DNA from: Cytophagales bacterium
Lineage (GTDB): Bacteria > Bacteroidota > Bacteroidia > Cytophagales > Spirosomataceae
Assembly (NCBI GenBank): GCA_013298125.1
Contig: JAAFJP010000024.1
Coordinates: 1-64,000, forward strand
DNA length: 64,000 nt
Direction: 5' to 3'
Both the position numbers and the translations under genes were made by a program. The notes below the pieces were generated by a model. It was given only the letters and a program-made list of their open reading frames with translations, searched no databases and was not told the DNA's origin. This document shows, one piece after another, positions 51,756 to 60,721 of the stretch (the stretch's first letter is position 1; the number at the start of each line of letters is the position of its first letter).

Positions 51756-52364
51756 TTAAAACTCAACCACAAATACCTTATTTTTCAAGGTAAACAAATA
51801 CGATTTTTTATCATTATTCATGAAGATATTGACAATATTCGTTTGGTCGTCAAACACATCTATTAGCACATCATTTTGAATTTTTGAGCCTTTAATGGGT
51901 TCATTTACAGGCATTTCCAAATATATCCAAGTCGCATCGCCTTCTTTTTCCTTTCCTAAATACTGATAGTTTAGCTTTTGATTTTTTTGAGTTGTTATGA
52001 CAAAATGTTTATGGATGTATTGCTCAATAAAAGGGTCGTTTTTATCGGTACTTTCAATGATAAATTTCTTGTTTTGATTGTTGATAGAAAGCGTTTTTTC
52101 TAAATCATCGGTGAATACTCTGAGGCTGATTTCAAAGGCTTTTTCTTTGGGATTGTACCGCATTTCGGTGATGCTGGTGTGGAAGGCGTGGGCGTTCAGG
52201 AGAAAGGAGGAAGGAGAAGGGAGGAAGGAGGTATTTAGGATAAATATAATTCCTAAAACCAACAACCTCACCCCCCAGCCCCCTCTCCGATGGAGAGGGG
52301 GAGCTATTCGTCCGATTTCCCCCCCTCTCCACGGGAGAGGGGGCTGGGGGGTGAGGTTGTTCAT
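51756..52364 (-). CDS. DUF6702-type secreted protein with a repeat insertion in its signal peptide
   Basis: About 202 residues from ATG 52364, one base after the rseP stop; further upstream ATGs lie inside rseP. The DUF6702-like domain begins HAFHTSITEMRYNPKEKAFEISLRVFTDDLEKTL and continues to the end. Between the start and the hydrophobic segment (RLLVLGIIFILNTSFL) residues 3-33 are encoded by the inverted repeat pair at 52266-52356 (LTPQPPLPWRGGE and IAPPLHRRGGWGVR). The signal peptide therefore has a 30-residue Pro/Gly/Arg-rich n-region. Whether export still works is unknown. The frame remains open. Confidence 0.72.
   Translation of the reverse strand: MNNLTPQPPLPWRGGEIGRIAPPLHRRGGWGVRLLVLGIIFILNTSFLPSPSSFLLNAHAFHTSITEMRYNPKEKAFEISLRVFTDDLEKTLSINNQNKKFIIESTDKNDPFIEQYIHKHFVITTQKNQKLNYQYLGKEKEGDATWIYLEMPVNEPIKGSKIQNDVLIDVFDDQTNIVNIFMNNDKKSYLFTLKNKVFVVEF
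52266..52356. repeat. CCTCACCCC-family inverted repeat pair inside a coding region
   Basis: The left arm starts CCTCACCCCCCAGCC at 52266 and the right arm ends GGGTGAGG at 52356. Each arm has the internal CTCTCC-GGAGAG palindrome. The centre is short (AGCTATTCGTCCGATTT). The same family flanks the nuclease in ileS and occurs at 30980 and 57128. Confidence 0.92.
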
Positions 52365-52365
52365 T

Positions 52366-53709
52366 CTACTTAAAAATCTTAAAAATATCATTCCCAAAAG
52401 CAAAAACCATTAATCCTAAAAGAATTACTGTTCCTACTTGTTGAGCGATTTCTTGTACTTTTACTGATGGCGTTTTGCCCGTGATCATTTCCCAAATCAA
52501 GAAGATAGCGTGTCCTCCGTCTAAGGCTGGGATTGGTAGAGCATTCATGAAGGCTAATGACATAGAAAGTAAGCCTGTCAAGAACCAAAAATTAGCCCAA
52601 TCCCACTTTCCACCGAATATTTTAGCGATTCCAACGGGTCCGCTAACGGCATTTGAGGCTGATACATCGCCCTTGAAAATCTTTTTGAAACCTTTTAAAT
52701 TTGTACCAATAACGGTAAATGCTTCTACAAAACCTGCATTAAACGATTGTCCAAGCGTATAATCTTCATGCGTAAGTTTCAACAAAGGATTCATAATAAA
52801 ACCAACTGTTCCTTCTTTTGAAACATCCATTTTTAGGGTATCCATCGTTCCTTTTCTATCAACCACTGCCGTTATTTTCTTCTCTTTATTTTCATCTAAA
52901 ATAGACTTAAATTCTTGATAAAATTTGATAGGTTTTCCATTAACACTTACGAATTTATCTCCTGACTTTAAGCCCGCTTTGTAAGCACTTCCACCTGCAT
53001 CTGAGGGAACTTCTTTTACTTCAAAAGGCAATCCTTCTTGAATAAACTCTCCCTTTTTACCATTAGCTAATTGGTCTAAAAAGCCCTTTGGAAGCGTTAT
53101 ATCCTTTTTTTCTCCGTTACGTTCGATGGTGTATCTTGCCTCATCTTCCATGATTAACTTAGGCACTTCATCAAAACGAACTGGTACTTTTCCGTTTACT
53201 TCTAAAACTTTATCGCCCGTTTTGAAACCTACTTCTTGGGCTAATTTACCTGCAAAAATTCCTTGTTTATTTACTTCTGAAAGTGTTACGAAGTTATTTC
53301 CAGAGTTATATCTAATTCCCCAAAATATCAAAACCCCTAAAATTAAGTTCACAATAATCCCTCCCAACATTACGATTAGACGTTGCCAAGCGGGTTTGCC
53401 TCTAAATTCCCAAGGTTCTGGGGTGGCTGCCAATTTTGAAGCGTCCTGAGTTTCGTCAATCATGCCTGCGATAGACACGTAACCGCCCAAAGGAAACCAA
53501 CCGATACCGTATTCAGTATCGCCAACTTTCTTTTTGAAAAGTGAGAAATTCAAAAGTGTGGGAACTGGGAAGAGGAAATCGAAGAAAAGATAAAATTTAT
53601 CTACTCGCATCTTGAACCACTTGGCAGTGATATAATGCCCAAATTCGTGCAAACTAACTAAAATTGACAGTGCTAAAATCAACTGTCCCGCCATTACTAA
53701 ACCTTCCAT
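52366..53709 (-). CDS. rseP: RIP metalloprotease RseP (site-2 protease)
   Basis: A 447-residue membrane protease that cleaves anti-sigma factors within the membrane. The zinc motif HEFGH is at 21-25, the second ligand lies in the LDGGHAIFLIWE segment near the C-terminus, and FVSVNGKPIKFYQEF marks a PDZ domain between. At least four membrane segments are present. It follows the Uma2 gene by about 70 bp and precedes DUF6702 by one base. Confidence 0.93.
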   Translation of the reverse strand: MEGLVMAGQLILALSILVSLHEFGHYITAKWFKMRVDKFYLFFDFLFPVPTLLNFSLFKKKVGDTEYGIGWFPLGGYVSIAGMIDETQDASKLAATPEPWEFRGKPAWQRLIVMLGGIIVNLILGVLIFWGIRYNSGNNFVTLSEVNKQGIFAGKLAQEVGFKTGDKVLEVNGKVPVRFDEVPKLIMEDEARYTIERNGEKKDITLPKGFLDQLANGKKGEFIQEGLPFEVKEVPSDAGGSAYKAGLKSGDKFVSVNGKPIKFYQEFKSILDENKEKKITAVVDRKGTMDTLKMDVSKEGTVGFIMNPLLKLTHEDYTLGQSFNAGFVEAFTVIGTNLKGFKKIFKGDVSASNAVSGPVGIAKIFGGKWDWANFWFLTGLLSMSLAFMNALPIPALDGGHAIFLIWEMITGKTPSVKVQEIAQQVGTVILLGLMVFAFGNDIFKIFK

Positions 53710-53778
53710 TATTTTCAGTTATCAGTTACCTTTATTTGAGTCGGTAACGTGTATTGTTATTTTTTAATGTGATAATTT

Positions 53779-54369
53779 TTATAAAATCTCTTGAAAAACT
53801 GTTCTTAAATCTATTTCCAAGCCGTCTAAAATGTCTCCTCCTGTAATAATTCCAAAATCTTGTTCGGTTGGATTCACGTCTTCGGGTGTATAAATCATTA
53901 CTTTTTTATCGAATGGATTAATCAACCAACCTAATTGAACACCATTTTCGATGTATTCAACCATTTTGAGTTGAAGCCCTTTCCACGAATCAGATTCTGA
54001 CATCAGTTCTACTACAAAATCAGGGACAATTTTGGCAAATTTCTTACGCTCAGATTCAGGTAATGCTAACCATCTTTCAGATTTTATCCAAGTTACGTCT
54101 GGACTTCTGATGGCAGAACTTGGTAAGGTAAAAGCCGTTGAAGAACTGAAAGTAAAACCGCCACCTTGTTGGTGACTCCATAATTTTATTCTAAATGATA
54201 AATCCAGTTCTCTCGAACCGCCATCTCCGCCAGTTGGGGGCATAAGTATAATTTCTCTTTTACTATTTCTTTCAAACTTTAATCCCTCATTTGCCATACA
54301 GAAATCGAAGAACTCTTCATCAGAGAACCCTTCGTATTCGAGTTTTGGTATTTTAAGAATTTGATTCAT
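53779..54369 (-). CDS. Uma2 (DUF820) PD-(D/E)XK endonuclease family protein
   Basis: A 196-residue protein. FCMANEGLKFERNSKREIILMPPTGGDGGSRELDLSFRI leads the domain, and RSPDVTWIKSERW with FAKIVPDFVVELMSESDS carries the Asp/Glu catalytic acids. Uma2 proteins are a large, expanded family mostly known from cyanobacteria; their target is unknown. Lying between dxr and rseP it interrupts a pairing usual in Bacteroidota, which suggests later insertion. Confidence 0.85.
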   Translation of the reverse strand: MNQILKIPKLEYEGFSDEEFFDFCMANEGLKFERNSKREIILMPPTGGDGGSRELDLSFRIKLWSHQQGGGFTFSSSTAFTLPSSAIRSPDVTWIKSERWLALPESERKKFAKIVPDFVVELMSESDSWKGLQLKMVEYIENGVQLGWLINPFDKKVMIYTPEDVNPTEQDFGIITGGDILDGLEIDLRTVFQEIL

Positions 54370-54381
54370 ATTGTTTCAAAT

Positions 54382-55533
54382 TTACAATAATCCCCTTGCA
54401 AATCGTCTTGTCTCTTCATCCGTCTGCACATAATCATCAATGCTTGGTTTTTGAATAAACGATACTTTGGTCATACAAGTTTCAATGAAATCTGACATTG
54501 CCAAGAAACCGATTTTGTCTTGTAAAAATGCCTCAACCGCAATTTCGTTGGCGGCATTCATAATACAAGGCAGGTTGCCTCCTTTTGCCATCGCATCAAA
54601 AGCTAATTGCAAGTTACGAAATGTTTTGGTATCGGGCTGTTCAAATGTGAGGGACGGGTATTTTGTGAAGTCAAAACGTGGAAAATCTGATTTTAGTCTA
54701 TTCGGAAAATTCAGGGCAAATTGTATCGGTAATTTCATATCAGGCAGTCCCATTTGTGCTTTCATCGAACCGTCTTGAAACTGTACTAATGAATGAACAA
54801 TAGACTGCGGATGCACAACTACCTCAATCTGAGAGGCTTGCACGCCAAAAAGCCATTTTGCCTCAATCACTTCCAGACCCTTGTTCATCAAACTGGCGGA
54901 ATCAATCGTGATTTTTGCACCCATTACCCAATTCGGATGTTTTAGAGCTTGAGCTTTGGTAACTTGCTCTAAATCAGCTCGTTGTTTCCCACGAAAAGGT
55001 CCTCCCGAAGCCGTCAAGATGATTTTTTCGATAGGATTATGAAATTCACCTACTAAGCACTGAAATATTGCCGAATGTTCAGAATCGACGGGATAAATAT
55101 TTACGCCTTTTTCTTGGGCGAGTTTGGTGATAATTTCACCTGCCACTACCAACGTTTCTTTGTTGGCAAGGGCAATATGTTTACTCGCCTCAATGGCTTT
55201 GATGGTTGGTAAAAGTCCTGCATAACCTACCATTGAAGTCAGTACAATATCCACAGAATCCATCTGTACAACTTCCTCAACGGCTTTCATACCCGCATAC
55301 ACCTTCACGTCTGTATGTGCGAGGGCAGTTACAACTTTGTCGTAAAGGCTTTCGTTGGTAATGACTACGCAATTAGGATTGAACTTAATACTTTGTTCAA
55401 TCAATAAATCAGCGTTATTTTGGGCGGTCAGGATTTCGACTTCAAAACTATCAGGATTCGCTTCGATGACCTCTAATGCCTGTGTCCCGATTGAACCCGT
55501 TGAGCCAAGAATGGCTATTTTTCTTTTTTGCAT
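54382..55533 (-). CDS. dxr: 1-deoxy-D-xylulose 5-phosphate reductoisomerase
   Basis: A 383-residue enzyme of the MEP isoprenoid pathway that converts DXP to MEP with NADPH. The NADPH motif GSTGSIGTQALEVI is at the N-terminus. Family blocks ALANKETLVVAGEI, PVDSEHSAIFQCL, SGGPFRG and KHPNWVMGAKITIDSASLMNKGLEVIEA (metal and substrate site) are present. It is 10 bp downstream of the 181-aa gene. Confidence 0.95.
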   Translation of the reverse strand: MQKRKIAILGSTGSIGTQALEVIEANPDSFEVEILTAQNNADLLIEQSIKFNPNCVVITNESLYDKVVTALAHTDVKVYAGMKAVEEVVQMDSVDIVLTSMVGYAGLLPTIKAIEASKHIALANKETLVVAGEIITKLAQEKGVNIYPVDSEHSAIFQCLVGEFHNPIEKIILTASGGPFRGKQRADLEQVTKAQALKHPNWVMGAKITIDSASLMNKGLEVIEAKWLFGVQASQIEVVVHPQSIVHSLVQFQDGSMKAQMGLPDMKLPIQFALNFPNRLKSDFPRFDFTKYPSLTFEQPDTKTFRNLQLAFDAMAKGGNLPCIMNAANEIAVEAFLQDKIGFLAMSDFIETCMTKVSFIQKPSIDDYVQTDEETRRFARGLL

Positions 55534-55542
55534 AATGAACAG

Positions 55543-56088
55543 CTACACTTGCCCTTTTTTCTCAAATAAAATCTTTAAATTATTTTCATAAACTCCACCT
55601 GCCTCAATGAATGAGATTTGGTCTAAATCTATCATTACGAATTTTCTATCAAGAGAGATTTTTGTACCTATGGCGTTTAATATCAATGTGTTATGGTCTA
55701 ATTCTTCTATTTCACCAATAAAAAAATCATCGTCTAAACTTTGTAATCGGACTGAGAAATATTGATAGTTTTTGACAATTGACCTCAAAATAGTCTCCAT
55801 CGACTCTAAAATGATGTGTGGGACTTCGAGGTCGTAATCTTTTTTATAAATCAATTTAAAAGTATTCTCAATGTCATTTCCGCCCCAATGAAATCGCAAC
55901 ACTTCGTCACGTTTGATGATAACAATTCCATCGTATTGACTGACGTGATTAAACATTTTCAAGACCAAAAACTCATCATTAAAATCAGCAATAAAGCCAT
56001 AGTATGACCGCTCACGACTGTCAATGTACAAATCAATGAAAGTCTTTTCCTGTTTGAATTTTCGTAGATATGTTTCTTTTATGTCCAT
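55543..56088 (-). CDS. conserved hypothetical protein in the dxr cluster
   Basis: A 181-residue protein without signal peptide or membrane segment. It has a repeated SH3/Sm-like pattern of strands: SYYGFIADFNDEFLVLKMFN, then DDFFIGEIEELDHNTLILNAIGTKISL. The two halves look like an internal duplication. The small-barrel, RNA- or peptide-binding fold is an inference from the strand pattern. It leads the dxr-Uma2-rseP cluster on the same strand. Confidence 0.6.
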   Translation of the reverse strand: MDIKETYLRKFKQEKTFIDLYIDSRERSYYGFIADFNDEFLVLKMFNHVSQYDGIVIIKRDEVLRFHWGGNDIENTFKLIYKKDYDLEVPHIILESMETILRSIVKNYQYFSVRLQSLDDDFFIGEIEELDHNTLILNAIGTKISLDRKFVMIDLDQISFIEAGGVYENNLKILFEKKGQV

Positions 56089-56310
56089 CTTTGTTACTCT
56101 TCTAATTATTTACACAAATTTAAGGGTTAAAATTCTATCATCTTCATTCTCTAAAATTAAATGCGTGCAAATGATACTAAAAATTCATAAAACTCAAAGC
56201 AATCATCTGTTTGAGACACTATTTCACAAAAGAATGTTTCGTATCTTGCAAGAAATTATGACATCTTTCGTTTAAATTAAAACGTTTTTTAACGACTAAT
56301 CATCAGAACC

Positions 56311-56877
56311 ATGAAAAAATTACTTTTCTTTTTATTTTTATCAATTGTTTCATACACAAGCACTTATGCCCAAGACCCTATCGTGATTAAACAAGATAGT
56401 ACCGTGAGAGATTTGGATGAGGAGCAAGATGTAAGAGATTTGCCTTTTCGTCAGAGACTTAAATTTGGTGGTGGAATAGGAGGTTTACAGTTTGGAAATC
56501 CCACAGTAATTGGCGTTTCTCCGATGGTGGGTTATCAGGCTACGAATGACTTTATTGTGGGTTTAGCCGTTGATTATCAGTATTTTAAATTTACTGGAAG
56601 GGAAGCTCAAAATCAATATGGACCTCGTCTATTTGGACAATATCGTTTACATCTGTTGGAAAACATATTGTCTGGAGCATTTTTACAGGGAGAATTACAG
56701 AAATACTATGTTTCAGTATCTGGATTATCTATCAATTATGATGTACAGGCATTAGCTGGTTTGGGTATAGGTTTTGGTGGTTTTAATCTAACAGCTCTAT
56801 ATAACTTAAATTACAATGAACGAACTTCCCCTTACGGAAGCCCATTGGTCATCAGAGTTGGCGGTTTCTTCTTCTAA
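56311..56877 (+). CDS. outer-membrane beta-barrel-like protein
   Basis: A 188-residue exported protein (signal MKKLLFFLFLSIVSYTSTYAQ). Alternating strands (RLKFGGGIGGLQFGNPTVIGVSPMVGYQ, DFIVGLAVDYQYFKF, ALAGLGIGFGGFNLTALYNLNY) end in VRVGGFFF, typical for a small barrel. An acidic stretch (RDLDEEQDVRD) follows the signal peptide. The function is unknown. Confidence 0.7.
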   Translation: MKKLLFFLFLSIVSYTSTYAQDPIVIKQDSTVRDLDEEQDVRDLPFRQRLKFGGGIGGLQFGNPTVIGVSPMVGYQATNDFIVGLAVDYQYFKFTGREAQNQYGPRLFGQYRLHLLENILSGAFLQGELQKYYVSVSGLSINYDVQALAGLGIGFGGFNLTALYNLNYNERTSPYGSPLVIRVGGFFF

Positions 56878-56878
56878 A

Positions 56879-57121
56879 ATGATGTCAGAAGAAGAAAGCC
56901 CTTTCAAAAATCTCCGCCCAATGTTGTTGTCATTGATTTTTGGCATTTTGCAAGTTTTCTTTTGGGTAGAAATATTGATTATTGCCGTAATGGCGTATTT
57001 TTGGTACAAAGACCCTGTTACTTTTACTCAAAATCATACTGATAAAGGTCTTATTGTCTTGGTTATTGTACTGATTTTGACTTATTTAGTGAAACGAAAT
57101 ATTTATAAATTGATAAAGTAA
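56879..57121 (+). CDS. small two-span membrane protein
   Basis: About 80 residues from ATG 56879, one base after the previous stop; an upstream in-frame ATG inside the barrel gene is less likely. Two membrane segments (LSLIFGILQVFFWVEILIIAVMAYF and LIVLVIVLILTYLV) and basic ends are seen. The role is unknown; it is probably co-transcribed with the barrel gene. Confidence 0.6.
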   Translation: MMSEEESPFKNLRPMLLSLIFGILQVFFWVEILIIAVMAYFWYKDPVTFTQNHTDKGLIVLVIVLILTYLVKRNIYKLIK

Positions 57122-57127
57122 AAACAA

Positions 57128-57285
57128 CCTCACCCCCAGCCCCTCTCCGATGGAGAAGGGAGCATTCGTCCGACTTACAGCGATGATGAATGCTCTCCTC
57201 AATTAAATGTAAAGAGTTAGAATCCGCCTTGGCAATGTGGACGAATGCTCTCCCTCTCCATCGGAGAGGGGGCTGGGGGGTGAGG
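57128..57285. repeat. CCTCACCCC-family inverted repeat pair with longer arms
   Basis: The left arm starts CCTCACCCCCAGCC at 57128 and continues into GCATTCGTCC. The right arm, GGACGAATGC to GGGTGAGG, ends at 57285. The arms are about 45 bp with a few differences. The 68-bp centre has no ORF. It separates the small membrane protein from the PorE-like gene. Confidence 0.92.
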
Positions 57286-57301
57286 TAAACAAACTATTTT
57301 C

Positions 57302-59299
57302 ATGCAAAAATTGCGTACTTCTATAACGTTACTCTCTGCAATTGTTTTGTTGAACAGTTGTAACTCCGCCTTGCAATCTTTCAAAAAAGGTCAGAAAAAA
57401 TTTGATAATGGTGAGTATGAACTCGCTATCAAGGAGCTACAAAAGGCTTCGGTAGCGGGGTATGAATTGGGCAAAACCAATTATCTCATCGCAGAATCTT
57501 ATCGCCTGTCCAACCGTCCTTTGATGGCGGGGGATTATTATGAAAAAGCACTGATTTCTGGTAGTAAGGAAAACGATTTGCGTTATCATTTGGCAACGAG
57601 TCAAAAGATAAAAGGTAACTACAAAGAGGCGAGTGAAAATTTAGAAAAATACCTCTCAGGCGTTCCAAGTAAGGAATTGAAGCTGAAGGCTCAGACTGAA
57701 ATTGACCTCTTGCCCGAAATCCAAACTTTAGCCAATAAGAAGACCTATATCGAAATTAAACCTTTGAGTTTGAATTCGACGGGGACAGAATTTGCTCCTA
57801 TTCCACAGGGTAATGAGTTGATTTTCACGGCTTCACGCAAGGATGTGATTTATAAAAATAATGGTTTACCGTATTTGGGCTTGTATCGTGCCTCCTTGAA
57901 TACACCTACCGAAATCGGAACACCAACACTTTTTAGTGCTTCTATTTTCAAAGACAACGCCAATGAAGGAACTCCAACGTTTTCAAAAGACGGTAAAATG
58001 ATGGTCTTTGCTCGTGGAAATACGGGTAAGCGGTCTGATTTATCACCCGATGTTGATTTATATATTTCTAAAAATATTGACGGCGTTTGGTCTGAACCTG
58101 AAATGGTTTCTGTCTCAGATTCTTTGGCTTGGGATGGTTGTCCGTCTTTTTCTGCCGATAACAAAACACTTTATTTTGGGTCAAATCGTTCGGGTGGGAA
58201 AGGGGGAATTGACCTTTATCGTGCTAATATTGACAATGCAGGCAGATTCGGAAGAGCTATCAACATGGGGTCTGACATTAACACCCCAGGCGATGAGATG
58301 TTTCCCTATGTTTCGTCAGATGGAAAATTGTATTTTTCCTCGGACGGACACGCTGGTATCGGGGGCTTGGACCTCTACACAGCTACCCGTGTGAATGGTG
58401 AAATTAAGGTTGAACATTTGGGCATTCCACTAAATTCTCGTTTTGATGATTTTGGTTTAGTTGCGATTGATTCGACCAAAGGATATTTTGCTTCAAACCG
58501 TGATTCAGGTAAGGGTGATGATGATATTTATTACTACGAAAATACGCAACCTGGCAAAAAATACGAAGTGCCACCACCAGTTGTTGCAGTAGTTGAACCT
58601 CCAAAAAAGAAAGTAATTCGTTATTTTTTGGCAGGAACAATAACCGATGATAAAAGTCAATCCCTTGATTCTGTGAAAGTTGCGATTATTGACAACTCAA
58701 CTAATCAACCCATCGAAGAGATTTATACCAAGCCCGAAGGTACTTTTGGTAAGGTAAAAATGGACGAAGAAAAGACTTATACCATTGTTACCGAAAAGAA
58801 AGGATATTTCACCAAACGTGAGCCTTTTACGATGGTCGGAAAGTCAGTTTCTTTGGATAAATTGACGAAGGCTGAGACAGATACAATTTTTTATGCAAGT
58901 ATAAAAATGACTAAACCAGAACTTGGGAGAGAGATTACCAAGGACTTTAACATCGCTCCAATTTATTACGATTTGAATAAATCAGATATTAGAAGTGATG
59001 CAGGCAATGAATTGGATAGAATTGTACAAGTCTTAGTTGATAATCCGACTATAAAGTTAGAATTGGGTTCACATACAGATTCACGACAAACGAATGAATA
59101 TAACCAAAAACTATCACAAAGACGGGCAGAGTCGGCAGTAAATTACATCATTTCAAGAGGTATTTCACCAACACGTATCGTAGCAAAAGGTTATGGCGAA
59201 AGTCAATTGGTGAATCAATGTGCGGATGGTGTAACGTGTACGGAAGAAGAACACCAAGCCAATCGTCGGACGGAGTTTAAGGTTTTAGAGGTGAAATAA
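57302..59299 (+). CDS. PorE-like OmpA-family protein (TPR, propeller, CarboxypepD_reg-like, OmpA)
   Basis: A 665-residue outer-membrane lipoprotein (MQKLRTSITLLSAIVLLNSC, lipid Cys at 20). In order it has TPR helices (about 25-130: KKFDNGEYELAIKELQKA), a PD40/WD40 propeller (about 155-425: GTPTFSKDGKMMVFARG, DNKTLYFGSNRSGGKGGIDLY), a CarboxypepD_reg-like domain (about 445-520) and an OmpA_C domain (about 550-665: LELGSHTDSRQTNEYNQKLSQRRAESA). This is the domain order of PorE, the T9SS protein that binds peptidoglycan and the outer ring. Paralogues with the same order are common in the phylum, so the PorE name is tentative. Confidence 0.82.
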   Translation: MQKLRTSITLLSAIVLLNSCNSALQSFKKGQKKFDNGEYELAIKELQKASVAGYELGKTNYLIAESYRLSNRPLMAGDYYEKALISGSKENDLRYHLATSQKIKGNYKEASENLEKYLSGVPSKELKLKAQTEIDLLPEIQTLANKKTYIEIKPLSLNSTGTEFAPIPQGNELIFTASRKDVIYKNNGLPYLGLYRASLNTPTEIGTPTLFSASIFKDNANEGTPTFSKDGKMMVFARGNTGKRSDLSPDVDLYISKNIDGVWSEPEMVSVSDSLAWDGCPSFSADNKTLYFGSNRSGGKGGIDLYRANIDNAGRFGRAINMGSDINTPGDEMFPYVSSDGKLYFSSDGHAGIGGLDLYTATRVNGEIKVEHLGIPLNSRFDDFGLVAIDSTKGYFASNRDSGKGDDDIYYYENTQPGKKYEVPPPVVAVVEPPKKKVIRYFLAGTITDDKSQSLDSVKVAIIDNSTNQPIEEIYTKPEGTFGKVKMDEEKTYTIVTEKKGYFTKREPFTMVGKSVSLDKLTKAETDTIFYASIKMTKPELGREITKDFNIAPIYYDLNKSDIRSDAGNELDRIVQVLVDNPTIKLELGSHTDSRQTNEYNQKLSQRRAESAVNYIISRGISPTRIVAKGYGESQLVNQCADGVTCTEEEHQANRRTEFKVLEVK

Positions 59300-59320
59300 T
59301 TTATACGTAAAATAGAAACT

Positions 59321-59356
59321 AAAGAGCCGCATTATCGAAAGATATGTGGCTCTTTT
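59321..59356. terminator. bidirectional terminator after the OmpA-family gene
   Basis: AAAGAGCCGCAT (59321-59332) pairs with ATGTGGCTCTTT (59344-59355) with one G-U pair, followed by T-rich sequence. It lies between the convergent OmpA-family and permease genes. Confidence 0.75.
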
Positions 59357-59366
59357 ATTTTAATCA

Positions 59367-60671
59367 TCAATGCCCCCAAAACAAAGCCCCAACTGCAAAT
59401 AAATCTATAATCCACAACGTTACAGACACTTCTTTATATTTTCCAGAGGCTACTTTCAAGATTGTCCAAGACAAAAATCCCCAGATAATTCCTTGTGTGA
59501 TTGAATACGAAAAAGGTATCAAAATCATAGCCAAAAATGCTGGAATGGCATCATCCAACTTTGTCCAATTGATTTTGGTGATAGGTTTTATCATAAAAAC
59601 ACCCACAATTACCAAAGCTGGTGCAGTGGCAATGGCAGGAATAATGGACAATAAAGGCGATAAAAACATGAAGGGCAAAAATAATAATCCTGCCGTGATG
59701 GCGGTCAATCCCCGTCGTCCGCCTTGCTCGATTCCTACGGCTGATTCTATGTAGGCTGTTCCTGGGCTTGTACCCAAAACACCCGCCAATAAAGTGGCAA
59801 CTGCATCCGTTAAAAGTGATTGTTTGATATTGCGAGGTTCGCCGTTGTCGTCGTACAGATAAGATGCCTCAGAAAGTCCTACAAAAGTGGAAAGGCTATC
59901 GAAAAGGTCAGTGAAAACGAAGGCAAAAATGATGGGTAATAACGACCATTTCATCGAACCAAGGATGTCCAACTGACCAATCAAACTGAAATCTGGTTTG
60001 GCAAAAACGCCTTGAAAATTGACCAATGTTTTCTGTCCAAAATTAATCACCGAAGCATCGCCCCAGTATCTTCCAATGGGTATTGCCAGTAAGGTTGTAA
60101 AGATTATTCCAATAATTATTCCGCCACTTACTTTCCGAATTATCAAGGCTGAGGTCAGAAATAAGCCGAATAAAAAGGTCAAAATAATGGGGTCATTTAG
60201 CTTTGCGATACCAACTAAGGTAGCGGGATTAGGTACGATAAATTTAGCATTTTCAAAACCTATCAAGCTGATAAACAGACCAATACCCGCTGAAATTGCA
60301 AAACGTAGAGGTTTAGGAATAGCTTTTACAATATAAGTTCTAACGTTAAAAATGGACAATATCAAAAAGAAAATCCCCGCCCAAAAAACAGCTCCCAAAG
60401 CCACTTGATAAGAAATCCCCATACCCTTGACGGCAGTAAATGTGAAAAAAGCATTCATGCCCATACCAGGAGCAACCACGATAGGATTGCGGGCGTAAAC
60501 TCCCATCATTATACTACAAAAAAAGGATAACAAAACAGTTGCCGTCAGTACGGCAGAGAAGGGCATTCCTGTTTGGGAAAGTATGCTTGGATTGACAACA
60601 ATGATGTACATCGTTGCTAAAAATGAACTTACACCAGCAAGAATTTCGGTTTTTTGAGTAGTAGGAGACAT
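59367..60671 (-). CDS. NCS2-family guanine/hypoxanthine permease
   Basis: A 434-residue inner-membrane purine transporter with about 12 membrane segments. Family blocks are PGMGMNAFFTFTAV, GIGLFISLIGFENAKFIV and ATLLAGVLGTSPGTAYIESAVGIEQGGRRGLTA. It resembles the AzgA-like group (Glu/Thr-rich motif near residue 300). The substrate is a purine base by family; adenine cannot be excluded. There is no purine salvage gene next to it. Confidence 0.88.
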   Translation of the reverse strand: MSPTTQKTEILAGVSSFLATMYIIVVNPSILSQTGMPFSAVLTATVLLSFFCSIMMGVYARNPIVVAPGMGMNAFFTFTAVKGMGISYQVALGAVFWAGIFFLILSIFNVRTYIVKAIPKPLRFAISAGIGLFISLIGFENAKFIVPNPATLVGIAKLNDPIILTFLFGLFLTSALIIRKVSGGIIIGIIFTTLLAIPIGRYWGDASVINFGQKTLVNFQGVFAKPDFSLIGQLDILGSMKWSLLPIIFAFVFTDLFDSLSTFVGLSEASYLYDDNGEPRNIKQSLLTDAVATLLAGVLGTSPGTAYIESAVGIEQGGRRGLTAITAGLLFLPFMFLSPLLSIIPAIATAPALVIVGVFMIKPITKINWTKLDDAIPAFLAMILIPFSYSITQGIIWGFLSWTILKVASGKYKEVSVTLWIIDLFAVGALFWGH

Positions 60672-60721
60672 GAGAATGAATTGGATTACTTATCCCCCTA
60701 AGTTACACAAGTTTTTGAGAA

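Noticed and set aside
52078-52413. Forward frame through the repeat pair at 52266
   Set aside because: The repeat arms are stop-free in several frames; the opposite strand encodes the DUF6702 domain.
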